NCBI RefSeq assembly: GCF_012911935.1 | Contig: NZ_JAAXLA010000023.1 | Span: 24,627-88,626 of the forward strand | Reading direction: 5' to 3' | Length of the DNA: 64,000 nt | From: Pseudonocardia acidicola | GTDB lineage: Bacteria > Actinomycetota > Actinomycetes > Mycobacteriales > Pseudonocardiaceae | Part shown: piece after piece, positions 16,682 through 27,864 of the stretch | How the letters are laid out: the number at the start of each line of letters is the position of its first letter | Position numbering within the stretch: position 1 is the first letter of the stretch | The notes under the pieces: generated by a model | Database searches by the model: none | The model's input: the letters and a program-made list of their open reading frames with translations, nothing else | What the model was told of the DNA's origin: nothing | Position numbers and translations under genes: made by a program

Positions 16682-18112
16682 ATGGGTAACCGGGCCGCCA
16701 TGGCGCCGACTGATCTCGACCCACACGTGTTCGTCATCTTCGGTGCCACCGGTGATCTGGCCCGTCGCAAGCTGTTCCCGGGCCTGTTCCACCTGTGGCA
16801 GCGCGACCTCATGCCGGAGCGGTTCCGGATCATCGGCTCCAGCCGGACCGCACCCGGGACCGAGGAGCAGTTCCGGGACATGGTCCACCACGCCGTGGAG
16901 ATGTTCCGCGGCGAGATCGACCACGAGGCGTGGCGCCGGTTCGCGGCGCGGATCAGCTTCGTGGTCGCCTCGGACGAGGACAGCGGTGAGCTGGCCGATG
17001 CGGTACGGGGCGCCGAGCGGGAGCTGGGGCCGGACACCAGACGGCTGCTCTACATGGCGGTTCCGCCGTCGGCGACCGAGTCGATGGTGCGCATGTTGGG
17101 CAAGTTCGACCTGAACGAGCGGGCCAGGCTGGTGCTGGAGAAACCGTTCGGCACCGACCTGCGGTCCGCGAAGCGGCTCGACGCCACGTTGCACGAGGTG
17201 TTCGACGAGGGGCAGATCTTCCGAATCGATCACTTTCTCGGCAAGGAAGCCGTCCAGAACATCCTCGCGCTGCGCTTCGCCAACGGGATCTTCGAGCCGG
17301 TGTGGAACCATCAGCACGTCTGCTATGTGGAGATCGACGTGCCCGAGGAGATCGACATCCAGGGCCGGGCGGACTTCATGGAGTCCACCGGGACGTTCCG
17401 TGACATGATCGTGACACACCTGTTCCAGCTGCTCGGATTCGTGGCGCTGGAGCCGCCGGTGCGCCTGGACGCGGAGTCCCTGCACGACGAGAAGACCAAG
17501 GTGTTCCGGGCGATCCGGCCGCTGGCCCCGGACCGCGTCGTGTACGGGCAGTACGAGGGGTACCGCGACGAGGAGGGCGTGAACAAGTCCTCAGAGGTCG
17601 AGACGTTCGTCGCGATGGAGGTCTTCGTCGACGACTGGCGCTGGTACGGCATCCCCTTCTACCTGCGCACGGGGAAGGCGATGGCCGAGAGCAGGCGGAC
17701 CGTCACCCTCGGGTTCCAGGAACCGCCGCTGAGGATGTTCCCCGGGGACGTCGACGACCAGTGCAACGAGCTGGTCCTGGAGCTCACCGACGATCCGAAG
17801 ATCTTCGCGGACCTGCGTGCCAAGATCCCGGGGCCCGAGCTGAAGCTGGGCCGCGGCCGGATGAAGGTCGACCTCATGGAGGCGTTCCCCGGCGCGGAGC
17901 CGCTGGAGGCCTACGAGCGGCTGCTGCTCGACGTGATGCGCGGTGACCCGACGCTGTTCACCAGCACCGAAGAGGTGGAGTTGATCTGGGAGCTGGTCGA
18001 CCCGCTGCTGCACAGCCCGCCGAAGCCCAAGATCTATCCGCGGCGGTCGTGGGGGCCGCGCGAGGCGCTGCAGCTGCCCGGGAAGTACGGCTGGCGGATT
18101 CCCGACTCGTGA
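16682..18112 (+). CDS. zwf: Glucose-6-phosphate 1-dehydrogenase
   Basis: NADP-dependent first step of the oxidative pentose-phosphate pathway. VFVIFGATGDLARRKLFPGL near residue 17 is the dinucleotide-binding signature. RIDHFLGKEAVQNIL near residue 182 is the conserved substrate/catalytic stretch with the active His and Lys. Length 476 aa, slightly shorter than the 500-residue Zwf2 type. The first ATG (16682) is given. An in-frame ATG at 16700 is equally possible, since neither has a ribosome site. No opcA, tal or tkt is nearby, so this is a stand-alone copy rather than part of the usual pentose-phosphate operon. Confidence 0.93.
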   Translation: MGNRAAMAPTDLDPHVFVIFGATGDLARRKLFPGLFHLWQRDLMPERFRIIGSSRTAPGTEEQFRDMVHHAVEMFRGEIDHEAWRRFAARISFVVASDEDSGELADAVRGAERELGPDTRRLLYMAVPPSATESMVRMLGKFDLNERARLVLEKPFGTDLRSAKRLDATLHEVFDEGQIFRIDHFLGKEAVQNILALRFANGIFEPVWNHQHVCYVEIDVPEEIDIQGRADFMESTGTFRDMIVTHLFQLLGFVALEPPVRLDAESLHDEKTKVFRAIRPLAPDRVVYGQYEGYRDEEGVNKSSEVETFVAMEVFVDDWRWYGIPFYLRTGKAMAESRRTVTLGFQEPPLRMFPGDVDDQCNELVLELTDDPKIFADLRAKIPGPELKLGRGRMKVDLMEAFPGAEPLEAYERLLLDVMRGDPTLFTSTEEVELIWELVDPLLHSPPKPKIYPRRSWGPREALQLPGKYGWRIPDS

Positions 18113-18170
18113 GCCCATCCCGGATCACGGCCGGTGGACAGGGGCCGGCGCCGGATCGATACTGGCGATC

Positions 18171-19082
18171 ATGGCGCAGCCCCCGGAGCCGCTGGGTCCG
18201 GACTCCCTGACCTGGCGGTACTTCGGCGAGTGGGTGGCGTTCGTGTTCACCGGGCGGGCCACCCTGCTGCAGGTCATGGATCCCGCGCTGGGAGCCGGTG
18301 TGGCCGAGCACTCGGCGGTGTTCGACGAGCCGTTCGCGCGGTTGTGGCGCTCGCTGTTCGAGATCTTCGGCGTGGTCTACGACGGCCCCGACGCCGCGGC
18401 GACCGCCGCCGCCGTCCGCGGCCACCACACCGCGATCAAGGGCTTACGGCCCGACGGCGCGCGCTACCACGCGCTCGACCCGGCGACGTTCTACTGGGCG
18501 CACGCGACGTTCGTCGAGGGCGTGCGCACCCACGCCGAGACCTTCCACCGCCGGTTGCGCGACGACGAACTCGACCGGCTGCACGCCGAGGGCGTGCAGT
18601 GGTGGCGGCTCTACGGGATGTCGATGCGACCGGTCCCGGCCGATCGGCGCGCGTTCGAGGAGTACTTCTCGCGCCACTGCGCGCACGTGCTGGAGCTGAC
18701 CCCGGCGGCCCGCCGGCTGGTCGCCGCATTCGCCGACCCGCCGCCGCCCCCGCCGCTGCGCGGGCTGCCGGCCCCGCTGTGGCGGCTGCTGCGCCTGCCC
18801 GCGGTGAGGCTGCACTGGCTGCTCACCGTAGGCACGCTGCCGCCCGCGGTGCGCGCGACGCTGGGCGAGCGGTGGACGCGGGCCCGCGCGGCCCGGCTGC
18901 GGCTGCTGCTCGGCGCGCTGCGCGCACTGTGGCGGCTGCCGCGCGGGCGGTGGCGCTACCACCCGCGGGCGACGGCCGCGTTCCGCAGGGCCGCCGGGGA
19001 GCCGGTCGTGCTGCCGCAGCCTCCGGCCTGGTCGCGCAGCGGTGCCGGCGCGCCCGGGGCAGCGGCGAGCCGCCTCGGCTGA
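18171..19082 (+). CDS. MpaB-like oxygenase-family protein (DUF2236)
   Basis: About 303 residues of the DUF2236/MpaB/Lcp-related helical family, some members of which bind haem. Early WRYFGEWVAFVFTGRATLLQ and FEIFGVVYDGP segments and the HALDPATFYWAHATFVEG block near residue 103 are family features, with histidines that may ligate haem. The C-terminal 80 residues are Arg/Ala/Leu-rich and poorly conserved. Several paralogues are usual in actinobacterial genomes and most lack a known substrate. It begins 58 bases after zwf on the same strand. Confidence 0.82.
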   Translation: MAQPPEPLGPDSLTWRYFGEWVAFVFTGRATLLQVMDPALGAGVAEHSAVFDEPFARLWRSLFEIFGVVYDGPDAAATAAAVRGHHTAIKGLRPDGARYHALDPATFYWAHATFVEGVRTHAETFHRRLRDDELDRLHAEGVQWWRLYGMSMRPVPADRRAFEEYFSRHCAHVLELTPAARRLVAAFADPPPPPPLRGLPAPLWRLLRLPAVRLHWLLTVGTLPPAVRATLGERWTRARAARLRLLLGALRALWRLPRGRWRYHPRATAAFRRAAGEPVVLPQPPAWSRSGAGAPGAAASRLG

Positions 19083-19219
19083 CATCGACTCCGACATCCG
19101 CGCGACGTCGCCGGGGTCCGCGTCGATCCGGGGTCGATCTCCCCGCGCGGGGAGCGCGCAGTCGCGTCCCACCCGGCCGGGGGCGGCGCCCGCGCGGAAA
19201 CGTACTTCGCGGACTGGAA

Positions 19220-19225
19220 TACGCT
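19220..19225 (+). promoter_or_regulatory. -10 box of a leaderless promoter for metG
   Basis: TACGCT lies seven bases before the metG ATG at 19233, with no room for a ribosome-binding site. It fits TANNNT. Confidence 0.55.
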
Positions 19226-19232
19226 GGTAGCC

Positions 19233-21026
19233 ATGAGTTCCCACGTGCTGACCGCCGTGGCGTGGCCCTACGCCAACGGCCCCCGGCACATCGGCCATGT
19301 CTCCGGTATCGGTGTGCCCTCCGATGTGTTCTCCCGCTACCAGCGGATGGCCGGCAACCGGGTGCTCATGGTCTCCGGCAGCGACGAGCACGGGACCCCG
19401 ATCACGGTGCAGGCCGATAAGGAGGGCCTGACGCCGCAGCAGACCGTCGACAAGTACCACCGGATCATCTCCGAGGACCTGCGCGGGCTGGGGGTCACCT
19501 ACGACCTCTACACCCGCACCACCACCGGCAACCACGCCCAGGTGGTCCAGGAGATCTTCAAGGCGCTGTACCGCAACGGCTACGTCATCCCGAAGACCAC
19601 GACCGGCGCGATCAGCCCGTCGACCGGGCGCACGCTGCCCGACCGCTACGTCGAGGGCACCTGCCCCATCTGCGGCTACGACGGCGCGCGCGGCGACCAG
19701 TGCGACAACTGCGGCAACCAGCTCGACGCGGCCGAGCTGATCAACCCGCGCTCGCGGATCAACGGCGAGGTGCCGAAGTTCGTCGAGACCGAGCACCTGT
19801 TCCTCGACCTGCCGGCGTTCACCGAGACGCTGGGCAAGTGGCTGTCGACCAAGACCGGCTGGCGGCCCAACGTTCTGAACTTCACCAAGAACCTGGTCGA
19901 CGACATGCGGCCGCGGCCGATCACCCGCGACCTCGACTGGGGTGTGACGATCCCGCTGGACGGCTGGCGCGACCAGCCCCTCAAGCGGTTCTACGTGTGG
20001 TTCGACGCGGTGATCGGCTACTTCTCGGCCAGCGTCGAGTGGGCCCGGCGCAGCGGCGACCCGGACGCCTGGAAGGCGTGGTGGAACGACCCGGACGCGG
20101 AGGTCGTGCACTTCATGGGCAAGGACAACATCACCTTCCACGCCCAGATCTGGCCGGCCCTGCTGCTCGGGCACAACGGGCAAGGCGACCGCGGCGGTGA
20201 GCCCGGCCCGTACGGCCTGCTGAACCTGCCCACCGAGATCGCCTCGAGCGAGTTCCTCACGATGAGCGGGTCGAAGTTCTCCACCTCCCGCGGCACGGTG
20301 ATCTACCTGCACGACTTCCTGCGCGAGTTCGGGCCGGACTCCCTGCGGTACTTCATCTCCGCCGCCGGCCCGGAGACCCAGGACGTCGACTTCACCTGGG
20401 ACGAGTTCGTCCGCCGGGTGAACTTCGAGCTGAACAACGAGTGGGGCAACCTCGTCAACCGGTCGATCTCGATGGCGTACAAGAACAACGGCGCCATCCC
20501 TGCAGCGCCGAGGCCGACGGCGGCCGACGAGGAACTGCTCGCGCTGTCCCGCGCGGCGTTCGACACGGTCGGCGGGCACCTGCAGCGGTCACGGTTCCGG
20601 GCCGCGATCACCGAGGCGATGCGGGTCGTCGGGGCGGCGAACAAGTACCTGTCCGAGCAGGAGCCCTGGAAGCTGAAGGACGACCCGGAGCGGCGGGACA
20701 CGGTCCTGCACACCGCGCTGCAGGTCGTGCAGGACGCGAACACGCTGCTCACCCCGTTCCTGCCGCACGCGGCGCAGAAGGTGCACGAGGCGCTGGGCGG
20801 AACCGGGATCTGGGCCGCCCAGCCCGAGCTGCTCGACGTGCCCGACCTCGACATCCCGGGCCGGATCAATCCGATCCTGACCGGCGACTACACCCGGGAG
20901 CAGGCCCGCTGGGTCTCCACGCCGATCCAGGTCGGCCGCCCGTTGCAGAAGCCGACGCCGATCTTCTCCAAGCTCCCCCCGGAGTTGGGCGAGACCGGCC
21001 CGGAATGGGCCCCCATTGAGCGCTGA
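19233..21026 (+). CDS. metG: Methionyl-tRNA synthetase
   Basis: Class I synthetase charging tRNA-Met. The HIGH signature appears in NGPRHIGH near residue 17, and the KMSKS loop is KFSTSRG near residue 350. A four-cysteine zinc knuckle ([17 protein letters not shown]) lies near residue 145, so it belongs to the zinc-containing MetG group. The helical anticodon-binding domain fills about 390-540. There is no C-terminal EMAP/tRBD tail. Length 597 aa. metG-tatD-rpfB-ksgA-ispE is the classic actinobacterial order. A 40-bp palindrome starts eight bases after the stop. Confidence 0.97.
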   Translation: MSSHVLTAVAWPYANGPRHIGHVSGIGVPSDVFSRYQRMAGNRVLMVSGSDEHGTPITVQADKEGLTPQQTVDKYHRIISEDLRGLGVTYDLYTRTTTGNHAQVVQEIFKALYRNGYVIPKTTTGAISPSTGRTLPDRYVEGTCPICGYDGARGDQCDNCGNQLDAAELINPRSRINGEVPKFVETEHLFLDLPAFTETLGKWLSTKTGWRPNVLNFTKNLVDDMRPRPITRDLDWGVTIPLDGWRDQPLKRFYVWFDAVIGYFSASVEWARRSGDPDAWKAWWNDPDAEVVHFMGKDNITFHAQIWPALLLGHNGQGDRGGEPGPYGLLNLPTEIASSEFLTMSGSKFSTSRGTVIYLHDFLREFGPDSLRYFISAAGPETQDVDFTWDEFVRRVNFELNNEWGNLVNRSISMAYKNNGAIPAAPRPTAADEELLALSRAAFDTVGGHLQRSRFRAAITEAMRVVGAANKYLSEQEPWKLKDDPERRDTVLHTALQVVQDANTLLTPFLPHAAQKVHEALGGTGIWAAQPELLDVPDLDIPGRINPILTGDYTREQARWVSTPIQVGRPLQKPTPIFSKLPPELGETGPEWAPIER

Positions 21027-21033
21027 CGCGCCT

Positions 21034-21073
21034 GTGCGCGGAAATAGTCGCTGCAGCGACTATTTCCGCGCAC
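21034..21073 (+). terminator. 40-bp perfect palindrome between metG and tatD
   Basis: Two 20-bp arms with no loop, centred on CTGCAG, containing A/T-rich GGAAATAGT and ACTATTTCC stretches that contrast with the GC-rich surroundings. As RNA it makes a very stable hairpin and is probably the metG terminator. tatD begins only 19 bases later. Confidence 0.7.
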
Positions 21074-21092
21074 GAGCGGCGGAGCCGCCACA

Positions 21093-21974
21093 GTGAGCGC
21101 AGCGAACCGCCGGGAGCGGCCGGAGCCGCCGGAGCCGTTGCCGGTGCCGACGGTCGACGCGCACACCCACCTCGACGCGTGCGGTTGCGTCGAGGCCGCC
21201 GACGTCGCCACCGCCATGGACCGGGCGGCCGCGGTCGGGGTCACCCGGGTGGTGACGATCGCCGACGACCTGCCCGCGGCCCGGTGGGCGGTCCAGGCCG
21301 CGCACTGGGACGACCGGGTTGCCGCTGCCGTCGCGCTGCACCCGACCCGCACCGCTGCGCTCACCGAGGACGATCACGCCGAGATCGAGCGGCTCGCCCG
21401 GGACCCGCGGGTCGTCGCGGTCGGGGAGACCGGCCTCGACTACTACTGGGATCACTCCCCGCCGCAGGCCCAGCAGGAGTCCTTCCGCCGGCACATCGAT
21501 CTGGCCAAGCGGCTGGGCAAGCCGCTGATGATCCACGACCGGGAGGCCCACGAGGACGTCCTGCGCATCCTCTCGGAGGAGGGGGCGCCGGACGAGGTGA
21601 TCTTCCACTGCTTCTCCGGGGACGCGGAGATGGCCCGGCGCTGCGCCGAAGCCGGTTACCTCATGTCCTTCGCCGGGCCGGTCACGTTCCGCAACGCCCG
21701 GGAGCTGCAGGAGGCGGCCGTCGTGGTCCCCGAGGACCTGCTGCTGGTGGAGACGGATGCGCCGTTCCTGACCCCGCACCCCCACCGCGGGCGGGCCAAC
21801 GAGCCGTACTGCCTGCCGTGGACCGTGCGCGCGTTGGCGGCTCTACGAGGGGTTTCCGACGAGCGGATCGCCGAGAGCGCCGAACGCAACGCCGAGCGGG
21901 TGTTCCGGCTCGAGGAGTTGCCGCCGGTCGTGCGCAGCGTCACGCCTGGCGCTGAAGATGCTCGCTCGGCGTAG
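21093..21974 (+). CDS. tatD: TatD-family metal-dependent hydrolase
   Basis: TIM-barrel metal-dependent DNase of the TatD family. The metal ligands are all recognisable: DAHTHLDAC near residue 15, VGETGLDYYW near 110, MIHDREAHEDV near 145, FHCFSG near 170 and LVETDAPFLTPHP near 218. Length 293 aa, with a short charged N-terminal extension before the family start. It is GTG-initiated. It lies between metG and rpfB as in Rv1007c-Rv1009. Members act on DNA ends during repair or fragmentation, but the cellular substrate here is not known. Confidence 0.93.
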   Translation: MSAANRRERPEPPEPLPVPTVDAHTHLDACGCVEAADVATAMDRAAAVGVTRVVTIADDLPAARWAVQAAHWDDRVAAAVALHPTRTAALTEDDHAEIERLARDPRVVAVGETGLDYYWDHSPPQAQQESFRRHIDLAKRLGKPLMIHDREAHEDVLRILSEEGAPDEVIFHCFSGDAEMARRCAEAGYLMSFAGPVTFRNARELQEAAVVVPEDLLLVETDAPFLTPHPHRGRANEPYCLPWTVRALAALRGVSDERIAESAERNAERVFRLEELPPVVRSVTPGAEDARSA

Positions 21975-22034
21975 CTGAGAGTCCACTCAGCGCTCACAGG
22001 GTGTCGCGAGTGGGTGCCGTCCCCGGCCCCCCGT

Positions 22035-22040
22035 TACGGT
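22035..22040 (+). promoter_or_regulatory. Candidate -10 box giving rpfB a long leader
   Basis: TACGGT at this position would start an RNA near 22047 and leave a leader of about 124 bases before the rpfB ATG. The leader has two small hairpins (GGGGACGCTCCCC and GGGGCACTCCCC), unlike the leaderless genes around it. The leader could be regulatory. Confidence 0.4.
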
Positions 22041-22047
22041 TCCGTGA

Positions 22048-23961
<1,914 letters not shown>

Positions 23962-23991
23962 GTGCTGGTCAGCGCCCGGAATGATGGGGGT

Positions 23992-24867
23992 GTGAGTAGC
24001 ACTCCGGAGGCGTTGGCGTCGCGGCTGCTCGGGCCTGCCGAGGTCCGAGCGCTGGCCGAGCGGCTCGACCTGCGGCCGACCAAGCGCCTCGGGCAGAACT
24101 TCGTGCACGACCCGAACACGGTCCGCCGGATCGTGCGGTCGGCCGAGCTCACCAGCGACGACGTGGTGCTCGAGGTCGGCCCCGGGCTCGGGTCGCTGAC
24201 CCTGGCCCTGCTGCCTGCCGTGGCCGCGGTGCACGCCGTCGAGATCGACCCGGTGCTGGCGGCCGCGCTGCCCGGGACCGCCGCCGAACGGGCCCCGGCG
24301 CTGGCCGACCGGCTTACCGTGATCAACACCGACGCGCTGCGGGTGCGGGCCGCGGACCTCGACGGGCTCCCGTCGCCGACCGCGATCGTCGCCAACCTGC
24401 CCTACAACGTCGGGGTGCCGGTGCTGCTGCACCTGCTCGCCGAGTTGCCGGGGCTGCGCCGGGGGCTGGTCATGGTGCAGGCCGAGGTGGCCGAACGGCT
24501 CGCCGCCCCGCCCGGCAGCCGCACCTACGGGGTGCCGAGCGCGAAGCTCGCCTGGTTCGCCGAGGCGCGCCGGACCGGTCCGGTCCCGCGCGCGGTGTTC
24601 TGGCCGGTGCCCAATGTCGATTCCGGGCTGCTGGCGTTCACCCGCCGGGAGCCGCCGGCCGGGCCGTCGCGCGCCGTTGTGTTCGCGCTCGTCGACGCCG
24701 CGTTCGCCCAGCGCCGCAAGGCATTGCGCTCGGCGTTGTCGGGCTGGGCGGGCTCACCGGCCGCGGCCGAGCAGGCGCTGCGCACCGCCGGGATCGACCC
24801 GCTGGTCCGCGCCGAACGGCTCGGCATCGCTGACTTCGCCCGGCTCGCCGCGGCCCGTCCCGAGTGA
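23992..24867 (+). CDS. rsmA: 16S rRNA (adenine-1518/1519-N6) dimethyltransferase
   Basis: KsgA/RsmA, which dimethylates the two adjacent adenines near the 3' end of 16S r[19 protein letters not shown] near residue 32, the SAM motif [12 protein letters not shown] near 60 and the catalytic NLPYNV near 130 are clear. Length 291 aa from the GTG at 23992. Another in-frame GTG at 23962, immediately after the rpfB stop, would add ten residues. The rpfB-ksgA-ispE order is conserved in actinobacteria. ispE follows after 85 bases with its own promoter. Confidence 0.94.
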   Translation: MSSTPEALASRLLGPAEVRALAERLDLRPTKRLGQNFVHDPNTVRRIVRSAELTSDDVVLEVGPGLGSLTLALLPAVAAVHAVEIDPVLAAALPGTAAERAPALADRLTVINTDALRVRAADLDGLPSPTAIVANLPYNVGVPVLLHLLAELPGLRRGLVMVQAEVAERLAAPPGSRTYGVPSAKLAWFAEARRTGPVPRAVFWPVPNVDSGLLAFTRREPPAGPSRAVVFALVDAAFAQRRKALRSALSGWAGSPAAAEQALRTAGIDPLVRAERLGIADFARLAAARPE

Positions 24868-24940
24868 GGTTCCGGACCGATCACCCAGGCGCGACGGGCG
24901 GTGTCGGCCACGGTCACGGGCCGTCCGGCGTCGGCGCACG

Positions 24941-24946
24941 TAGGGT
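24941..24946 (+). promoter_or_regulatory. -10 box of a leaderless promoter for ispE
   Basis: TAGGGT, then exactly six bases, then the GTG start at 24953. It fits the TANNNT pattern seen at many genes of the window. Confidence 0.6.
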
Positions 24947-24952
24947 TGAAAG

Positions 24953-25927
24953 GTGCTGTCCGCCGTACCGCCCCCCGTCACCGTGCGCGTCCCCGGGAAG
25001 ATCAACTTGCATCTGGCCGTCGGCGGACTGCGCCCGGACGGGTTCCACGACCTGGTCACCGTCTTCCACGCGGTGAGCTTGTTCGACGAGATCACCGTGG
25101 TCGCCGCCGACGAACCCGGGATCGAGGTGTACGGCGAGGGTGTGGCAGAGGTCCCCGTCGACGACACCAACCTGGCCTGGCGCGCCGTCCAGTTGCTCGC
25201 CCGGCACGCCGACCGCGATCCGGACGTCCGGGTGGTGCTGCGCAAGGGCATCCCGGTCGCCGGTGGGATGGCCGGCGGCAGCGCCGACGCGGCGGGCACG
25301 CTCGTCGCGCTGTCTGCGCTGTGGAAGCTCGACCTGACCCGCGACGAACTCTCCGAGATGGCCGCTGCACTCGGCAGCGACGTCACGTTCGGCCTGCACG
25401 GCGGGACCGCGCTGGGCACCGGCCGCGGCGAGCAGATCGTTCCGGTGCTGTCCCGGCACAACCAGCACTGGGTGATCGCGCTGCACCGCCAGGGCCTGTC
25501 CACACCCGCAGTCTTCGGTGAGCTCGACCGGTTGCGCGGCGACGCCGAGCCGCTGGAGCGCCCGGTCGAACCGGTGCTCGAGGCGCTCGCGGGCGGGGAC
25601 CCGCGCCAGCTCGCGCTGTCACTGGGCAACGACCTGCAGGCGGCCGCGGTGAGCATGGCACCGGAGTTGCGCCGCACCCTGCGCGCCGGGGTGAACGCCG
25701 GCGCGCTGGCCGGCATCGTGTCCGGTTCCGGGCCGACCTGCGCGTTCCTGTGCACCGACGCCGATGCCGCGATCGAGGTGGCCACCGAACTGGCCGGGGC
25801 CGGAGTGTGCCGCACCGTGCGGGTCGCGCACGGGCCCGTGCCCGGTGCTCGCGTCGTCGACGCGCACGATCCACCGCCGGGCCCGTCCGGTCCGCCGACC
25901 GGCTCCTGGCCCCCGGTGCGTGCCTGA
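24953..25927 (+). CDS. ispE: 4-diphosphocytidyl-2-C-methyl-D-erythritol kinase
   Basis: GHMP-family kinase of the MEP isoprenoid pathway. The sugar-binding N terminus reads [15 protein letters not shown], and the ATP loop [15 protein letters not shown] lies near residue 103. A third GHMP motif ([13 protein letters not shown]) is near residue 260. At 324 aa it carries a Pro-rich tail beyond the family core. Start codon GTG with a -10 box six bases upstream. The TGA stop overlaps the ATG of the next gene (TGATG), coupling the two. Confidence 0.95.
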   Translation: MLSAVPPPVTVRVPGKINLHLAVGGLRPDGFHDLVTVFHAVSLFDEITVVAADEPGIEVYGEGVAEVPVDDTNLAWRAVQLLARHADRDPDVRVVLRKGIPVAGGMAGGSADAAGTLVALSALWKLDLTRDELSEMAAALGSDVTFGLHGGTALGTGRGEQIVPVLSRHNQHWVIALHRQGLSTPAVFGELDRLRGDAEPLERPVEPVLEALAGGDPRQLALSLGNDLQAAAVSMAPELRRTLRAGVNAGALAGIVSGSGPTCAFLCTDADAAIEVATELAGAGVCRTVRVAHGPVPGARVVDAHDPPPGPSGPPTGSWPPVRA

Positions 25928-27720
25928 TGGCGGGGCAGAATCTGATCAATCTCGAGGCGGTCACCGCGCACGTTCCCGGTGACGCCTCGCGCGTGCTGCT
26001 CGACGCGGTGTCGCTCGGCGTCGAGCGCGGCGAGCGGATCGGCGTCGTCGGGCTCAACGGCGGCGGCAAGACCACGCTGCTCGACATCCTGTCCGGCCGC
26101 CGGGCGCCGCAGGGCGGCCGGGTCAGCAGGCTCGGCGGGCTGAAGCTCGCGCACCTCGCGCAGGGCGACGCGCTGCCTGCCGGTGCCCGGATCCGCGACA
26201 TCGTGCTGGCCGAGTGGGACGGTGCCGCCGACCACGAGTGGGCGGCCGACGCGAAGGTTCGCGACGTGCTGTCCGGGCTGGGCATCAACGACCTGGACCG
26301 CACCGTCGACGGGCTGTCCGGCGGGGAGAAGCGCCGCGTCGCGCTGGCCGCGGCGCTCGTCGGCGACCCCGACCTCGTCGTGCTCGACGAGCCGACCAAC
26401 CACCTCGACGTCGAGGGGGTCGGCTGGCTGGCCCAGCATCTGCTGTCCCGCCGGTGCGGCGTCGTGGTCGTGACGCACGATCGCTGGTTCCTCGATGCGG
26501 TGTGCACGCGGACCTGGGAGGTCGCGGGCGGGCGCGTCGAGAGCTACCTGGGCGGCTACGCCGACTGGGTCTACGCCCGCGCCGAGCGGGCCCGGCAGGT
26601 CGACGCCGCGGAGGCCCGCCGGCGCAACCTCGCGCGCAAGGAGCTGGCCTGGCTGCGTCGCGGCGCCCCGGCCCGCACGTCCAAGCCGCGGTTCCGGATC
26701 GAGGCCGCCGAGGCCCTGATCGCCGACGTGCCGCCGCCGCGCAACACCGTCGAACTGCTCGGGTTCGCCACCAACCGGCTCGGCAAGACCGTACTGGAGC
26801 TCGAGGACGCCACGGTGCGGATCGGCGACCGGGTGCTGCTGGACGGGGTGACCTGGCGGCTCGGGCCGGGTGACCGCATCGGGATCGTCGGGGTCAACGG
26901 CTCGGGCAAGACCACCCTGCTGCGTTCGCTGACCGGGGAGCGGCCGCTCGCCGGCGGTGAGCGCGTGCAGGGCACGACGGTGCAACTCGCGGAGCTGACG
27001 CAGGAGCTCGTCGACCTGCCGAAGGACATGCGGGTGCTCGAGGCGACCGAGGCCGTCGCGAAGTACGTGCGCCTGGGCAAGCAGGAGATGACGGCGTCGC
27101 AGGTGTTGGAGCGGCTGGGCTTCCCCGCGTCCCGCCAGTGGACGCCGGTGGGCCAGCTCTCCGGTGGCGAGCGGCGGCGGCTGCAGCTGACCCGGTTGCT
27201 CATGGCCGAGCCCAACGTGCTGCTGCTCGACGAGCCGACGAACGATCTCGACGTCGACACGCTGGCCAACCTGGAGGACCTGCTCGACGGATGGCCGGGG
27301 ACGCTGGTCGTCGTCAGTCACGACCGGTATCTGGTGGAGCGGGTGTGCGACACCGTGGTCGCGCTGTTCGGCGACGGCCGCATCACGCACCTGCCCGGCG
27401 GGATCGAGGAGTACCTGGCCCGGCGGGCGGCCGCGGGCAACGGTGCGCCGGTGGCCACCGCTGTGCGCCCCGCGGCGCCCTCGGCGTCGACCGGGGTGTC
27501 GGCGGCCGAGCAGCGCGCGGCCCGCAAGGAGGCCGCCCGGCTGGAGCGGCGGATGGAGACGCTGACCGGCAAGGAGGAGAAGCTGCACGCCAAGCTCGCC
27601 GAGGCCGCGACCGACCCCAAGCGGCTCCTCGAGCTCGATGCCGAGCTCAAGGCCGTGGTGGCCGAGCGGGAGAGCGTCGAGCTGGAGTGGCTGGCCGCCG
27701 CCGAACTGGCCGAGAGCTGA
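25927..27720 (+). CDS. ABC-F family ATPase
   Basis: Soluble protein with two ABC ATPase domains and no membrane part, the ABC-F class that acts on ribosomes. Domain 1 has Walker A GLNGGGKTT near 42 and signature LSGGEKRR near 130, with Walker B VVLDEPTNHLD. Domain 2 has GVNGSGKTT near 325 and LSGGERRR near 412, with LLLDEPTNDLD. The interdomain linker is charged, and a coiled-coil tail (about 510-597) rich in Glu/Lys/Arg ends the protein. Some members give antibiotic protection, but housekeeping translation factors look alike. Translationally coupled to ispE, as Rv1011 neighbours are in related genomes. Confidence 0.9.
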   Translation: MAGQNLINLEAVTAHVPGDASRVLLDAVSLGVERGERIGVVGLNGGGKTTLLDILSGRRAPQGGRVSRLGGLKLAHLAQGDALPAGARIRDIVLAEWDGAADHEWAADAKVRDVLSGLGINDLDRTVDGLSGGEKRRVALAAALVGDPDLVVLDEPTNHLDVEGVGWLAQHLLSRRCGVVVVTHDRWFLDAVCTRTWEVAGGRVESYLGGYADWVYARAERARQVDAAEARRRNLARKELAWLRRGAPARTSKPRFRIEAAEALIADVPPPRNTVELLGFATNRLGKTVLELEDATVRIGDRVLLDGVTWRLGPGDRIGIVGVNGSGKTTLLRSLTGERPLAGGERVQGTTVQLAELTQELVDLPKDMRVLEATEAVAKYVRLGKQEMTASQVLERLGFPASRQWTPVGQLSGGERRRLQLTRLLMAEPNVLLLDEPTNDLDVDTLANLEDLLDGWPGTLVVVSHDRYLVERVCDTVVALFGDGRITHLPGGIEEYLARRAAAGNGAPVATAVRPAAPSASTGVSAAEQRAARKEAARLERRMETLTGKEEKLHAKLAEAATDPKRLLELDAELKAVVAERESVELEWLAAAELAES

Positions 27721-27721
27721 C

Positions 27722-27864
27722 CCGCGAGTCGGCAGTTTCAGGAGGGTGAGTCGGCAACTTCTGGTGAGCCGATGCGTGTTCTCCCGCAACCCGGAGCTCC
27801 CGGAACCGCCGACTCGGCCTTCCGGAACTGCCGACTCGCGGTCCCGGAACTGCCGACTCGCGGG
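27722..27864. repeat. GAGTCGGCAG-type intergenic palindromic element, copy 1
   Basis: Fills the gap between convergent ABC-F and M20 genes. The left part has GCGAGTCGGCAGTTTC and GTGAGTCGGCAAC. The right part has three inverted counterparts, including GGAACTGCCGACTCGC twice. The arms can pair to form a long hairpin, and the element shares order and sequence with the one at 60989-61092. It probably acts as a bidirectional terminator. Confidence 0.7.

Noticed and set aside
24754..27789. 1011-codon open frame on the minus strand across ispE and the ABC-F gene
   Set aside because: Antisense to two clear enzymes. The length reflects scarcity of stop codons at high GC, not coding.
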